The notes under the pieces are model-generated. The model was not told the origin of the DNA, did not search any database, and was given only the letters and a program-made list of their open reading frames with translations. Of a stretch of DNA of 64,000 bases, positions 1-12,144 are shown one piece after another. Position 1 is the first letter of the stretch, and every line of letters begins with the position of its first letter. The DNA lies in contig NC_088298.1 in NCBI RefSeq assembly GCF_032854445.1, forward strand, positions 16,885,976 through 16,949,975, in the 5' to 3' direction. The position numbers and the translations under genes were made by a program. Source of the stretch: Liolophura sinensis (Eukaryota > Mollusca > Polyplacophora > Chitonida > Chitonidae).

Positions 1-309
1 GGGACAGTGGAAGCAGGGCAATCATGAAAATTACTTGTCTTAAGCCGTGATTGATCGTGCAGCTCGCGTGTCGAAAGAAATACAAGGCCAATTGGCTCAA
101 TCAGAGCTTTCTTAAGACACCTGATGCATTTGGCGCCGTCTTGGCCATAGCCAATCGAGAGTGATCAGTGGAGACCGTTGATACCGGATGACAAGTGAGA
201 CATCTTCTAAAGAAGTATCTCTGCGTGGAAACAGAACAGTCTACTGAGTGGAAAGTGGATAAAACGTGGGAACATTAAAAAATACCCCCCTCCCCCGGAA
301 AGAAATGAT

Positions 310-527
310 AAGCAATATTGTCAATAATTTGGAACACTGGTGTAATTAAGCAATATTCTGCGATAATTCGAATTCAGGTGTAAGTGAACAATATTCTTTT
401 TGATTTATGGAAGATAGGCGTAATATTCCATGTTCCTTGGAACATATAGGTGCTACAAAACATAAATGGAACAAAGGGATAACTTAACAATATTACCCTC
501 GTAATTTGGAACATAGGAGTTTAGCAA
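310..527. repeat. Degenerate ~38-bp minisatellite
   Basis: About five or six diverged copies of a unit of roughly 38 bp, each opening with a/gcaatatt and carrying a taatttggaacat core followed by a short aggtgtaa-like stretch. The copies are old and differ by small indels. No gene overlaps the array. The bases before it (1-300) show no feature I can support. Confidence 0.5.
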
Positions 528-540
528 TATCCATTGGTAG

Positions 541-1090
541 TTGCGACAAGATTGTAGGAATTCCGAATATCTTCCAGTGATACTTTCACTCTGATGTTAA
601 AGATTATGCATTCCAGTGTTACTGAAATTTAAGTTAACTTTAAAAACAGAAGCTTTCTTTGACAGCCACCACAGAAGGATGCTAGAGAAATGTGCACGTG
701 AGTTTTAATAAACTCACAAAAATAAAATGCCAGAATTGCGCTGGCAATGTCCGGTTTTCATTTCACGTACAGCAGTCACGTGGCCACGTGACAACAATGA
801 CGGCATTGGTGTGTATTTGTGGTAGGCGTTATTATGTTAATAGACAACACGTGTACTGAAATAAATCGCTCTAGGAAAAAAAAGAAAATGTTTTCCTATT
901 TCTTTTCTAAGGTTGAACATTGCGTACAGCATCTCGACGGGGTTTTAATATAACACGAATAACTACAAAAATATCTACTTATCTAGGAAGTAACACATTA
1001 TGTCAATCTAATTTAAAATCTAATTAACTGACACCCTAACAGTTGAAATTAAATCGTGACTGAGATACATATTTTCATTACTGACAACTT
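541..1090. other. No recognisable feature
   Basis: AT-rich sequence with short ORFs only, no splice-flanked coding stretch and no repeat that I can link to another part of the window. Confidence 0.5.
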
Positions 1091-1095
1091 ACATT

Positions 1096-1130
1096 TATGT
1101 ATTTATTTGATTGGTGTTTTACGCCGTTGA
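1096..1130 (-). mobile_element. Solo SINE-1 3' tail
   Basis: The stretch reads tatttatttgattggtgttt followed by tacgccgtt, which is the antisense of the 3' end of SINE-1. Only the last ~30 bases of the element are present. This fits extreme 5' truncation on insertion or erosion of an older copy. Confidence 0.55.
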
Positions 1131-1312
1131 CAACATATACACTAGCATGATACGCGACTTGGATACTGATTCAACCACTTGTCTTGAACATTCCTTGCGT
1201 CTTTGCAGCACCATTGACAATTGCTGTTCGCTTCTCTTTGCATGATTCCCTCCAAATTTCGTACTTTATATACGTTCTTTGCCCTTTAGCGGCTGTGTTA
1301 AACGTTGCTTTA

Positions 1313-1357
1313 TGTATTTATTTGTTTGATTAGTGCTTTACGCCTTACTCAAGAATA
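1313..1357 (-). mobile_element. Solo SINE-1 3' tail
   Basis: A second short antisense SINE-1 tail: a TATTTATTTGTTTGATT-type A/T tail followed by the diverged gccttactcaagaata. It lies about 200 bp from the preceding solo tail and 150 bp from a full copy. Confidence 0.55.
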
Positions 1358-1497
1358 GCGTTGTTTTAAGATTTGGCCTAGCGGTTATTGACCCGGGATG
1401 TCCATTTTGGATGACGACTAGTATACCAACGTGAGTTTTGACGCATAGATTACGGGGAATAACCTAAGTACCTATGACTATTTGAGTAGTTATTGGT

Positions 1498-1769
1498 ATT
1501 TATATTATTTATTTGATTGGTGTTTTAAGCAGTACTCAAGAATATTTCACTTATACGACGGCGGCCAGCATTATGGTGGGAGGAAACCAGGCACAGCCCG
1601 GGGGAAACCCACGACCATCCGCACGTTGCTGGCAGACATTCCCACGTACGGCCAGAGAGGAAGCCAGCACGAGCTGGACTTGAACTCACAGCGACCGCAT
1701 TGGTGAGAGACTCCTGGGGCATTACGCAGCGCTAGCGCGCTAACCGACTGAGCCAGTGAGGCCCCTATT
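1498..1769 (-). mobile_element. SINE-1, near full length
   Basis: Read on the - strand, the element starts at the right with a tRNA-like head: gaggggcctc...ctggctcag, ggttagcgcgctagcgc (box A region) and gagttcaagtcc (box B region). It continues through a conserved body (ctggcttcctctctggccg, ggtttcccccgggctgtgcc) to a tail ending in caccaatcaaataaat. RNA polymerase III promoter boxes are recognisable. Such elements are mobilised in trans by LINE reverse transcriptase. Assignment to a published SINE family was not possible without a search. Confidence 0.85.
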
Positions 1770-2123
1770 GGAGTAGGGACGAACATTATATTGGTGGGAG
1801 ACAAGTGGGCTTCAAAGTATGTACAACACCGTAAATGGGCCTCGTTTCCAACTTTGGTCGCTTAGAACTGACAAACTTTGAAATCTAAGGATTTTTTCTT
1901 CACGCCCAAAATCAAAGCTGCACCTCGTGTGCCAGCCTTTGGGAGTTAAGCATAACAGTGTACGAAATGTCTGAACATATTGGTGTGAACATGTTGATGG
2001 TATGAATGCTAAAGGGGAAGATTCTAGGAAACATGGGTACCCCGAGGTATCTACTGGTGACTGGATTTGACCACGCAACCCAAAAGCTGTGGGACATAAA
2101 AGTCTTAAGGCATAGAGAGTAAA

Positions 2124-2195
2124 ACCACAGCAGCAAAGGCAGTGTGACAGTTGGCAAATGGTCTCACCTGATCGGTGAAATATATCCTCTCGTCC
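2124..2195 (-). repeat. Dispersed repeat, short copy
   Basis: On the - strand this reads tttcacc..., a variable stretch, then gaccatttgccaactgtcac. The same phrase occurs, diverged, at 8946-9052 and 63721-63790 on the + strand. It is probably an old interspersed element of unknown type. Confidence 0.4.
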
Positions 2196-2344
2196 GTTTA
2201 CTTCAGTTAAGGTTTACTCTGTTTGCTCATGTAAATGTCTAAACAATAGCAAATTGTACGCCCCCTAGCACCGGACGTAAACAGGATAAGGGGAGGTTAA
2301 AGAAAAATACAAGTTGCAATCCATTAGACGTTACTGGTCTAGAA

Positions 2345-3740
2345 TTGCATGCACACAAAATGTTGTGTTGTGGTCACGTTACATGTACACAAAGTGTTGT
2401 GTTGTGGTCACATCACATGTACACAAAATGTTGTGTTGTGGTCACGTTACATGTACACAAAATGTTGTGTTGTGGTCAAGTTACAAGCACACAAAATGTT
2501 GTGTGTTGTGGTCACATTACATGTACACAAAATGTTGTGTTGTGGTCACATTACATGTACACAAAATGTTGTGTTCTGGTCAAGTTACAAGCACACAAAA
2601 TGTTGTGTGTTGTGGTCACATTACATGTACACAAAATGTTGTGATGTGGTCACGTTACAAGCACAAAATGTTGTGTTTACGTCGCATTACATGTACACAA
2701 AATGCTGTGTTGTGGTCAAGTTACAAGCACACAAAATGTTGTGTGTTGTGGTCACATTACATGTACACAAAATGTTGTGATGTGGTCACGTTACAAGCAC
2801 AAAATGTTGTGTTTACGTCGCATTACATGTACACAAAATGCTGTGTTGTGGTCAAGTTACAAGCACACAAAATGCTGTGTTGTAGTCACATTACATGTAC
2901 ACAAAATGCTGTGTTGTGGTCACATTACATATTCACAAAATGCTGTGTTGTGGTCACATTACATATTCACAAAATGTTGTGTTGTGGTCACGTTAAATGT
3001 ACACAAAATGTTGTGTTGTGGTCACATTGTATGTACACAAAATGTTGTGTTGTGGTCACATTACATGAACACAAAATGCTGTGTTGTGGTCACATTTCAT
3101 GTACACAAAATGCTGTGCTGTGGTCACATTACAAGCGCACAAAATGCTGTGCTGTGGTTACATTACATGTACACAAAGTGCTGTGTTGTGGTCTTATTAC
3201 AAGCACACAAAATTCTGTGTTGTGGCTACATTACATGAACACAAAATGCTGTGTTGTGGTTACATTACATGTACACAAAATGCTGTGTTGTGGTTACATT
3301 ACATGTACACAAAATGCTGTGCTGTGGTCACATTACAAGCACACAATATGCTGTGCTGTGGTCACATTACATGAACACAAAATGCTGTGTTGTGGTTACA
3401 TTACATGTACACAAAATGCTGTGTTGTGGTTACATTACATGTACACAAAAAGCTGTGTTGTGGTCAAGTTACAAGCACACAAAATGCTGTGTTGTGGTCC
3501 CATTACATGTACACAAAATGCCGTGTTGTGGTCACGTTACAAACACACAAACCGCTGTGTTGTGGTCGCATTACATGTACACAAAATGCTGTGTTGTGTT
3601 CACATCACATGTACACAAAATGCTGTGTTGTGTTCACGTTACGCGTACACAAAATGCTGTGTTGTGGTCCCATTACATGTACACAAAATGTTGTGTTGTG
3701 GACAAATTACATGTACACAAAATGCTGTGTTGTGGCCAGC
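2345..3740 (+). repeat. 34-bp minisatellite, about 41 copies
   Basis: A tandem array with a 34-bp unit, gttacatgtacacaaaatg followed by ytgtgttgtggtcac. A variant unit carries acaagcacac in place of acatgtacac. Units in the first half mostly have atgttgtg, those in the second half atgctgtg. A higher-order block of four units (136 bp) is repeated near 2650 and 2786. Because 34 is not a multiple of three and the unit lacks stops on the + strand, a 512-codon frame (2314-3852) stays open and reads all three registers in turn as a 34-residue peptide repeat. I regard that frame as a by-product of the repeat rather than a gene. Confidence 0.92.
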
Positions 3741-4139
3741 CAGGTCCCTTTTATCAAACTCACAAGCTCAATTTATACCCATCCAAGATACATCACTTGT
3801 TCACTCTCTAGATACTGTCAATAGAAATCACTTTGGTAATATCCAGAAATGATAAGTCTCATTTCCAAATAGCTATTGTCAGCTTGAACAGATTGATTGG
3901 CTGTATCGGGGGTGAGATAGCCTCTCTGGATGGTATAATATAAATTGCCTTATGGGATTTGAGATTTGGGAAGATAAGCTTTATCCGACATGTGGTATGT
4001 ACGTATACAAGTCACCCGCTTGCGGGGTAGATAGGGTGAAAAAGGACATTGGGGTCTAATGATTAGACCAAAATTTACTGCTGCTTTGAGACTGAAAGGT
4101 ACATGCAAGAACAAGAAAGCAGAACAGGTTGATCCAGTA

Positions 4140-4283
4140 TCAATGCAATGTGACCACATCTTCGGCATGACAACTGACACAGTGGTGGCGGCATTTTTGG
4201 CGGCATGGACTTGCCCTGCCACAAGAAGACACAGTATGTGTACACACAATGAATGACCCCTCATCGTCTTATGACTGAAAAAT
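4140..4283 (+). mobile_element. SINE-3 3' part
   Basis: Matches the body and tail of the copy at 56491-56848: ggcggcatggacttgccct, then ccacaagaagacacagtat, then catcgtcttatgactgaaaa. The tRNA head is missing or eroded. The upstream 4000-4140 may be a rearranged part of the same insertion. Confidence 0.6.
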
Positions 4284-4385
4284 GATCAAGTAGAATACCT
4301 GCTCATTTACAGAGCATGGGAAATCGCGACAATAAAAGTTATTTATCAACAAAGCTCGGAAACAACTGCACACTGGGTTATAGTT

Positions 4386-4527
4386 ACAATATAGACCTTC
4401 CCACTTACGACCGGAGAGGAAGCCAGCATGAGCTGGACTTGAACTCACAGCGACCGCATTGATGAGAGGCTCCTGGGTCATTCCGCTGCGCTAGCGCGCT
4501 AACAAACTGAGCCACGGAGGCCCCCTA
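4386..4527 (-). mobile_element. SINE-1 5' half without tail
   Basis: Antisense copy containing only the tRNA-derived head and the first part of the body (gaagccagcatgagctggac, gaactcacagcgaccgcatt, gctagcgcgctaac, ctgagccacggaggcccc). The 3' tail domain is absent, the opposite of the usual 5' truncation. This suggests a later deletion or recombination. Confidence 0.75.
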
Positions 4528-6029
4528 ATTTAATATTGAGTACATAGCTTCTGTGGAACGTAAGAAACACTTTCGTGTATCACATTGCTACATTACACAA
4601 AAAAGGTAAATGACAGACAGGAATCGTTTTGCTGATGTTACATCTAAGTTGTCCATCAGACAACACCTTAGTTCCCGTTTCTACTTGCAAAGTCAACGCC
4701 CTTTATTCCGGTTTTGAACTGAATTATAAAGCCTGTGGTGTGGAGAGAATGCAAAGAAAGATTGTGTCTAGTTTTATGCGAATCTGCTGAATTACAGAAC
4801 ACTAAAAACAAACAAGAAAAAAAAAGAGGAAACCCGGGATTTTACTCGCATTCTCATCAGTGGTCCCAGGATATGCATGGACACCCGGGATTCATCGCTT
4901 GCGCCTAAGTAATCGCTGAATCCGCCTGGGTATAACAAATTCACTCACGTGGACGGCAAACAGCCGACTGACGTATGTGACCCATTAAATAACACATACC
5001 CCACACACCTGGAGCTCATTTAGAATCCTCCTGTGTCCTTTTGGCAAATGCGTGTTTATACTTGGCCGATACTGTCCGTATCCACGTACAGGAAGAGAAA
5101 GTTATAGCATTTTATAGGCACCCAAGGGAAATGGGTTTCGGGCAGTCGGGTCTCAATCGCGCCGATACAAGTGTCGAGATCACTTGGTGTAAGGTTAGCA
5201 AGTGTTAAAGAACAAAGTAGTAGAAGACGAAGCCGTGAAGTTACAAGGGCTCTGAGGGTGCGAGGTGGGGGCTACAGTGACCTGTGTCGACTAGTTACTG
5301 GCGAGACCAGACAGCACTCTAATGAGAAACACATGACCACACCAGGTGAATCAAAAGAGAGGAAGCGTCAGTAAAATAGGGTAAAATTAGTTAAGACTGT
5401 ATGTAGCACTGTGGTGCTAAAACAGCCATTATTAACACCGGACTTAGACCTTTATGTGAAATTCTTTGGACATTTGGGTATTTCGTTATTAGGGTCGAAT
5501 GGCCTTAAAACTTCAAGAAAAGTTGTTGTTTTTCCGGAAACTTTTCTCAGCTGAAAATTTTATGTCGTTTTTAACATTACGTCGACAATTTTCAGGCGGT
5601 GTTTCCCAGGAACTTCACATTAGCTTCATAAGTATAAATTGTTTCTTCCTTCCTGAAACATCTTCTCGGAAACCAGTGTTTGACCTTATCGTCAAGGTGC
5701 AAAGAAGTCACAGTAACGGTCTTGTCCCTTCCCTTACTTTAACAACAATGCCGATATTGCTTGAATGGTTTACAATGCCCACTTAGCCTTAAGATAAACG
5801 TACCAGCTAATAATATAAAAAGATAAAGAACATCGACGAGAGTGAAAATGGCTAAACGTCAATTTACTTTACCTAAAGATTCAATCTAACTGGTCATTTA
5901 AATTCTCAAATAATAACTACCTGGCAAGCCCCTACAGAAAAATGGTTAAAGAAGAAATGTGTAAGTTAGTTACTGTTTATTGGACTCACTCGTCTATTTA
6001 CTATCGTTAGGAGCGACTTGCCATTAAAC
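4528..6029. other. No recognisable feature
   Basis: Mixed-composition sequence with short, unsupported ORFs (for example around 5171-5374 and 5499-5786) that begin at non-ATG codons or lack splice context. No repeats found. Confidence 0.45.
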
Positions 6030-6320
6030 GGCAAACAAAACACCAAAATGAAGAATACATTAGATGAAACACCATTAAAAACTGTCCAGGAAAATAGTTT
6101 AGTTTATATTTTCAGAAATGTCGTAACCGATTAAAATGAAGTAGAATCGATACAGGGTTCTGTATGACCCAGATGGTGTCATGTTATTTCAAAGTTTTAA
6201 AGGCATCTCACTGGGTTGAAAAAAAATCTGAAGAGCAAATAATAAAAGGAATAATTTCTCTGAACGGTATTTAATAAACTTTCATGCAACATATGCTTCA
6301 CGTTATCTTTTTATTTCCAT
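6030..6320 (+). repeat. Old dispersed repeat, copy 1
   Basis: Shares an ordered series of short blocks with 35200-35630: caccaaaatga/cactaaaatga, then accattaaaaactgtc/accattaaacactgtc, aaaatagttt, a ttcatgcaacatatgctt-like block, and finally cttcacgtta. Spacing differs between the copies. Divergence is high, so this is an old repeat; type unknown. Confidence 0.4.
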
Positions 6321-8945
6321 TGAACGTTTAAAGGATATTATCGAAGTCACGTATTACACATGACATGCCCCACGCTGTATCTAAATTTTAGAGCATTCCA
6401 CCAGAAACGCCTTTTTTATATATTGCATAATTTGTCCACATAAAATAGAGACTTTTGCTTATAAAAATCTAGCCCGAGAACCCTATGCATAATCAGTGAT
6501 GTCACCTTGACGTCACTATGACGTATTTGGTGAATGGACACGCTGGATCAAACCGGTATAATAGCTTCCTCGCAAGTAGTAACCTTGCGTGGATGAAGCG
6601 GTTATCCACAACACGTGGAACAACAACCTTTCAGTGGTTATCACGTGGTCACGAACTGATTTTATAAACCCACCATTTAGACACCGCTGTGGTTGTATGA
6701 ATAACATGTCTGGCTTCGACGAAATGCCTCCTGGCAAATATGAGAATGTCGGTCAATTACTGACAAGAAAGTCCTGTGAGAATCGACATACTGTTGATCT
6801 ACATTTTCAACAAGCGAATTCGCCGATGGCGATTTTTGATGTAAGAAGTTTGCTGTCATCCTATTGTGTGTACATCCAATATAAAGATAGACTTTACGTG
6901 GGTGTTCCCAAGGACATAGAGTGAGCGGGCATTCATGGTGATGGCCACACGTCAACTGAAGTTTTCAGAATCACATTTGACGGATTCTGAACATCCAAAA
7001 TCCATTTTATTTGGCAAATGTAATCTCATTATTCAGGGCGACAGATCTTCAAATCAAACAGATTTTTTTTTAAAAATCGTGCTCATTTCCGAAGGCAAAA
7101 GACCCCAAAACGAATTCCAAAAGATGTCAACATGCAAGAAACAGATGAATAATACATAGGAAGAAGATGAAAAAAAATTGTGAAATTTGAAATATATCAA
7201 GATGAAATGAAACAAAGTGGGCCCACGATTAGAGATGATACAACAAAAAACTGTTCTACTGAAACGATATGACATACCTCAAAAACACTAATACGAACTG
7301 AAGAAATATTGCTTTTAGTTCTTACATGTAGCAAGTCATTTCTCGTCAAAAGATAAGTGAATAGGGAAAAACAAATCAAAACGCTAAACGTGCACGCCCT
7401 CAATGGCAGAAGAAAATGAAAATGTAACCCCATGATACTATAGTCCCTATCCATTTTAAGCGAGGCAAAACATTCAAATAGGGTTCACTCTTATGTTACT
7501 CATGAAAATATTTTATACGTGTCCCCATACAACGTGTCCTCATACAATGTGTCTCTCTTTTATGAGCACAGCCCTAACTCCAGCTTCAAATCAGTTAGTT
7601 GTTTGGCCTGGGACTATTTTAGTGATCTCAAAGACACATCTGAGAAGATTTGAGTGGTAGAGCGCCCGAAAAGGACAATGGCTAAAACTACTTTCATTCG
7701 TACGTGAGAAGAAAGCCACAGTGTTAGAAACAAAAAGGGTGTTAATTTTACTGACTAGATTATAATGCATACACCTACAACATTACCCCCCTGATAACAG
7801 GTTCATGTCATCCAGTTTAAAATCAAAGTCTTAAGATATCTTGATGACATGCTCCTTGCGGTTTTGATGGTTGGATGCTCTGTAATTTAAGCTATGTTTC
7901 TTTCGAATCGTTGGCCAGAAGGAAATCCATTATACAGGGAGACGAGGGATTGTGCGTGAAATGTATCGGAGGACATATTTCCACAAAAAATATACGGGCA
8001 ATCCTTTGTTAGCATGAAAAGAATCCAATGACGCAGTTGGTTAGAAAAAAGGCGATTCTCTGAAGTTTTCCTCTCTTTGTACTTCTATTATTTGACATAT
8101 AGAAATTTAAATATTTAAAACATTATTGTATAAGAATAATGTGATTTCCAAATATACCTGATTTTGATATATATTTTTTTTATTCTTTTTATAAAGCATA
8201 TTTCCTGTTTCTTCTGGCTTTGAATGCTATTATTATTCTAATGTCAGAACTCTTCTGATTCTAAACCGTTCTCGCCACTCCATATTGTTAAAATACTGCC
8301 AATTCTGCATAAAACCATAATCATCCCTTCTGTTTACCATCATTAGACAGGTAATTCAATTTTTGTGGTGATGAAAAGGCATAATCATCATCGGAACAAT
8401 TACAAACCGAATCTCACTTCTTTCTCTCAACCATTCCGTAGTCGTACCCCGCCCTCACTCTCCTCACTTCCAGTCATGCCCACTTATACCACTGACTTTT
8501 AAGGACCGTCTGCTCTTTGATCCCATCAATCAAACCCAGCTGTGACCTGTCCCAGAAAACTACGATCGATCTTCTTTAACCAAGGCAGCATATCCGCCTA
8601 TCGCGTAACAACTTGGTAACTGTTACAGAGAAACTATTCGAGGTAAATGCTTTTGTCTTGATAATGCCACATTTGCCAGTGGACTTTCAAAGCAATGTGC
8701 AGATTTATTTTTTGGTTTTGTGTTCTGGTATAGTGTAGATAAAACGACTGGGCGCAAGAAAATATAGTGACTGATTGTTTTAAAGCTTTACTCCATTGCA
8801 CCAGGACGAGACGCCTAAATTCGCGTGTGTTTTGGTTGAGCTATAAATGAATGTACAACGTTGGACAGTGGGTAAAAGGGAATCGGAGGGACTCTGTTTT
8901 GTGACTCACTGAGTGAAAATGTTAAGAGTTGGAATAAAATCCTTA
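6321..8945. other. No recognisable feature
   Basis: AT-rich sequence. The 111-codon open frame at 6589-6924 starts at GTG, matches no family I know and has no supporting splice sites. The rest holds only short ORFs. Confidence 0.45.
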
Positions 8946-9052
8946 CTCAGGTAACTTGACAAGTGGTCGGATTTCACCAGTAACACATGTGACCACTTGC
9001 CAACTATCACACTTCACCATGCACGTGCCCATTTGCCAACTATCACACTGTC
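8946..9052 (+). repeat. Dispersed repeat copy
   Basis: Contains gatttcaccagtaacacatg, then tgaccacttgccaactatca. The phrase atttgccaactatcacac is then repeated ~45 bp further on. Similar order is seen at 63721-63790 and, inverted, at 2124-2195. Confidence 0.45.
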
Positions 9053-10787
9053 GTCATTACTCTGGTTTTAATCTCTACGCTATAGTCTTTTATATTAATT
9101 TAAGCATATGCCTGACATATTACAAAAAACTTGCTGGCTTTTTGACAGCAATTCGTCCTTCTTTGTTTAGGGCTGATTAACGGCAAAATACGTATCTGGT
9201 TGTAGGCCCACAGACTGTACGATGATAGCAAGGCAAGACAACTGCATACTAAAAGGCGATTGTCCAAAAATTCCTTTCGAAACAGCGCATATCACTTAGA
9301 AGTTTGGCTTAATCTACTCGAGAATGACAAAAAATCTCGGATGACTGATCACCACTGAAATTACGACCCACAACGTCGAATGTCATTTTACAATATGCAC
9401 AAAGACTTGTATGATTACAACATCTGCAAACAGAGAAGACAAACAGAGGCCTCTAAAAAGCATGACATTTATCCACTTCTAAATGATTAATATGTTCAAA
9501 GCTCCGCTTGCATCCACACCGCGTAGTGCAAGTTAGCGAACTCCTCTTCGGATTTATGTGCAAACTACTATGTAACCAATTCTTGTGATCTCAAAAGGAA
9601 AGAATGACTGTCAGGAATTGATTTAGTTCTTTTGGACACGAGCCAAGATTATACGGGAGTTCATAACGAGAGCTGACCACGAACGACCGCAGTCCCCAGG
9701 GATATGGTATAACCGTCTAATTCCGTCCAATACGACCTTGATTTGATCTTGATAATGCTCCAGTCTTGTGACCCTTTGCTGAAGGTTAACTTGGCGGCCA
9801 GAAGTCTTTAAAATATGGAATTAGTTTCTCAAGAAGGGCGCCAGTACCCATAAGCTATAGATCAATGTATCTAAGCAGTTCGCGAAGTGTATCGAGTGCT
9901 TAACAAAATATTAGGTTGAAATTTGTATTCTCCTTGGAAATCTCGCGTTGCTTATGATATCCACGTTAGATTGAATCTGTGCTCTACTATTTTATGGTTG
10001 GTCAAGCAGATTATATTTTTTTTTATAAAAGTCAAGCTCCACATGTTACATCAAGCATCAGTAAATCATGCATGTATGAATGGTGGAAAAAATATAGGCA
10101 TTTTGTTGCTTCAGTGGAGTTTACATAGATTGCTTACTGACCCTTACATTCGTTGAGTTACAAATTAACTTACGAGAATGCGTAGAATTATTGATTAATT
10201 TAGTAAAGGTTATGCCATTATGTCCCGTGAGATGTTCCTGTGAACATAATGTAGATTGTACATTCCACACATCATCTGTAAAGGTTTAAAGAAAGGTTTT
10301 CTGATAAGCTTTATTCTTAACAGCTTACTAAGAATTTAATTCTGCTAGAATACACACTACGCGTCAGTGCGATCCTGAGCAAATTATAGCACGTGAGCGG
10401 TCTTTGCCAACATCTACTTAACTGGGGCAAATGCTTAAATAACAGCAACCTGCTGGTCCCTAGCACCAGGGCTTCAGCAGAATTAGCTAACAAATTATTT
10501 CATTTTAATAGAAAGGTATGAGGCGTCACTGACACAGATATATGACATTTCTCAGTACAGTTTTTGCAGCGAATGAGGCTTGAATGAGGTTGATGTATCT
10601 TTAATATCCCCCATATACGGTGATATTACATATACATAGGCGTCAGGCTGTCGACTATTCTTCGAACTCAAGATATCATTGTTAAAACAGATACGAAGTA
10701 AGATTGAAAAATCAGAATCCCGAAGCTTTATCCAAATAATTAGCTAATTAAGAAGCAATTAGGAATTAATCCTTTTATGAATGAACC
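9053..10787. other. No recognisable feature
   Basis: Unique-looking AT-rich DNA. No convincing exon, SINE or tandem repeat was found here. Confidence 0.45.
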
Positions 10788-11005
10788 TGACATTTTACCT
10801 ACAACAAAGGAAGTCGCCATCTATATTTACACCATCAGCTGCTCATTAGCAATTTGCCCAGATACGGGGAAATAATCCTTCCATAAATTAACACGACGTT
10901 TTACCTACATTTAAGGAAGACGTCGCCCATATTATTCATACAAATCACCTGCACACCAGCAATTTGACCCACACGAAGGTAAATGATCCTTTCATAAAAT
11001 CAACA
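10788..11005. repeat. Two diverged ~109-bp tandem units
   Basis: Unit 1 (about 10788-10897) and unit 2 (about 10898-11005) share the order: ttttacctac, aaggaag-cgtcgcc, a cat(c/a)a..acc segment, agcaatttg, atccttycataaa, and taa/tcaacacgac. The units are diverged. Unit 2 also belongs to the longer duplicated block seen again at 14671. Confidence 0.55.
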
Positions 11006-11203
11006 CGACCATTTAGCAAACTCTAAGAGCTCGCCTGTGTCACGCTAACCGCTATTGTCACTAATACAGAAATGCCTCAATAATTTCAATGCGGTGTAAT
11101 AGTGGTCCGATAAACCCACACTCACATCCCATTCATAATTCACCAGGGGTGCCCGTAATATCAGAATTAGGCGACCCGTGCTTTAGGCATGGGCGGAGTG
11201 GTA
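10899..11203. repeat. 300-bp duplicated block, copy 1
   Basis: Nearly identical to 14671-14973 in the same orientation over about 300 bp, including ctacatttaaggaagacgtc, gctaaccgctattgtcacta and caggggtgcccgtaatatca. Differences are a few substitutions, an 11-bp insertion in copy 2 after aatacaga and a ~14-bp indel near the middle. High identity means a recent duplication or two young copies of one unclassified element. Confidence 0.85.
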
Positions 11204-12144
11204 TACGTGCAGCTATCACGTACGCCATGAGAGCCCGTTATCGATTGGCTAAACAAGATTGTCGTAATAGATACACATGCACAATGACGCTCTAGAGGAG
11301 AGGCTCTAGAGGAGAGGCATCAAAAGATATTCCCTCCCAAAACGGTTGAGCATTTTAGATGTACTCTTTTACTGAACACTGTTTGAATGTTAAACTGGTT
11401 AGTTTTGGAAAGTGCTTTTCCCGGAATGGTTTTTAAAACAATGTCTACTAAAGATTACTTGGGAATATCTAATTGATCGACCTTTCAAGAATGGCTTTAA
11501 AATGTATATAACATAAGAAACTGAAAGAAGAAATATTTCAGAGTACGATTTCTGACGGTTAGTACATTAATAGTGAAAGACGAAATCTTGTATTACCTGT
11601 GAAGTCTCCGGAAAGTTCTCAGAATTGTCGTGATATAATCGATTTTCAGTTTAAAAAGAGTTCTGCTAAAACATACGTTGATTTATTAGTATAGAAAAAT
11701 CTGTCTTTCCATATATATTTTATCCCCCCGTGTATTTCTTAAAGTGCAGAATGAGCACAGAATTTATTAATTCAGTTATTAATTGGTGTTTTCTGCCTAC
11801 CAAATGTTGTAGTGACGCAGCTTTCAGGAAGACATTCGAAAAAAAAACAGTTAGAATCTGTGGACAACTATCACACTTAATTACCTGCCGTAATGTCGCA
11901 GTTTTACTGTCTATTCTTTACTGGCCAAGGTCGAGTGGTCCACAAAAAGTAAACTAAGACGTCGTGGCTCTAACTTGCAGAGTATATAGTGGAACAACTC
12001 AGGAATAACAGAAATGGTCCCTCAGCAAATTTTAAAGTGAATTTCACAGAGTATGCAAGCACTGCATAGGGATCTCTCGATGACGCTAGATTATATGAAA
12101 TTTTATGATATTTTAAGAAGCCAATAAAATAAAAAAAAACTTAC
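11204..12144. other. No recognisable feature
   Basis: AT-rich, with a short direct repeat (ctctagaggagagg twice near 11290-11318) and nothing else I can support. Confidence 0.4.

Noticed and set aside
1525-1804. Short proteins overlapping SINE-1 copies (also at 35937, 51135 and 61341)
   Set aside because: Near-identical peptides recur because the same SINE is being translated.
2314-3852. 512-codon open frame as a protein gene
   Set aside because: It consists almost wholly of the 34-bp minisatellite, and the two other frames are open in the same region. There is no domain, splice context or non-repeat coding flank.
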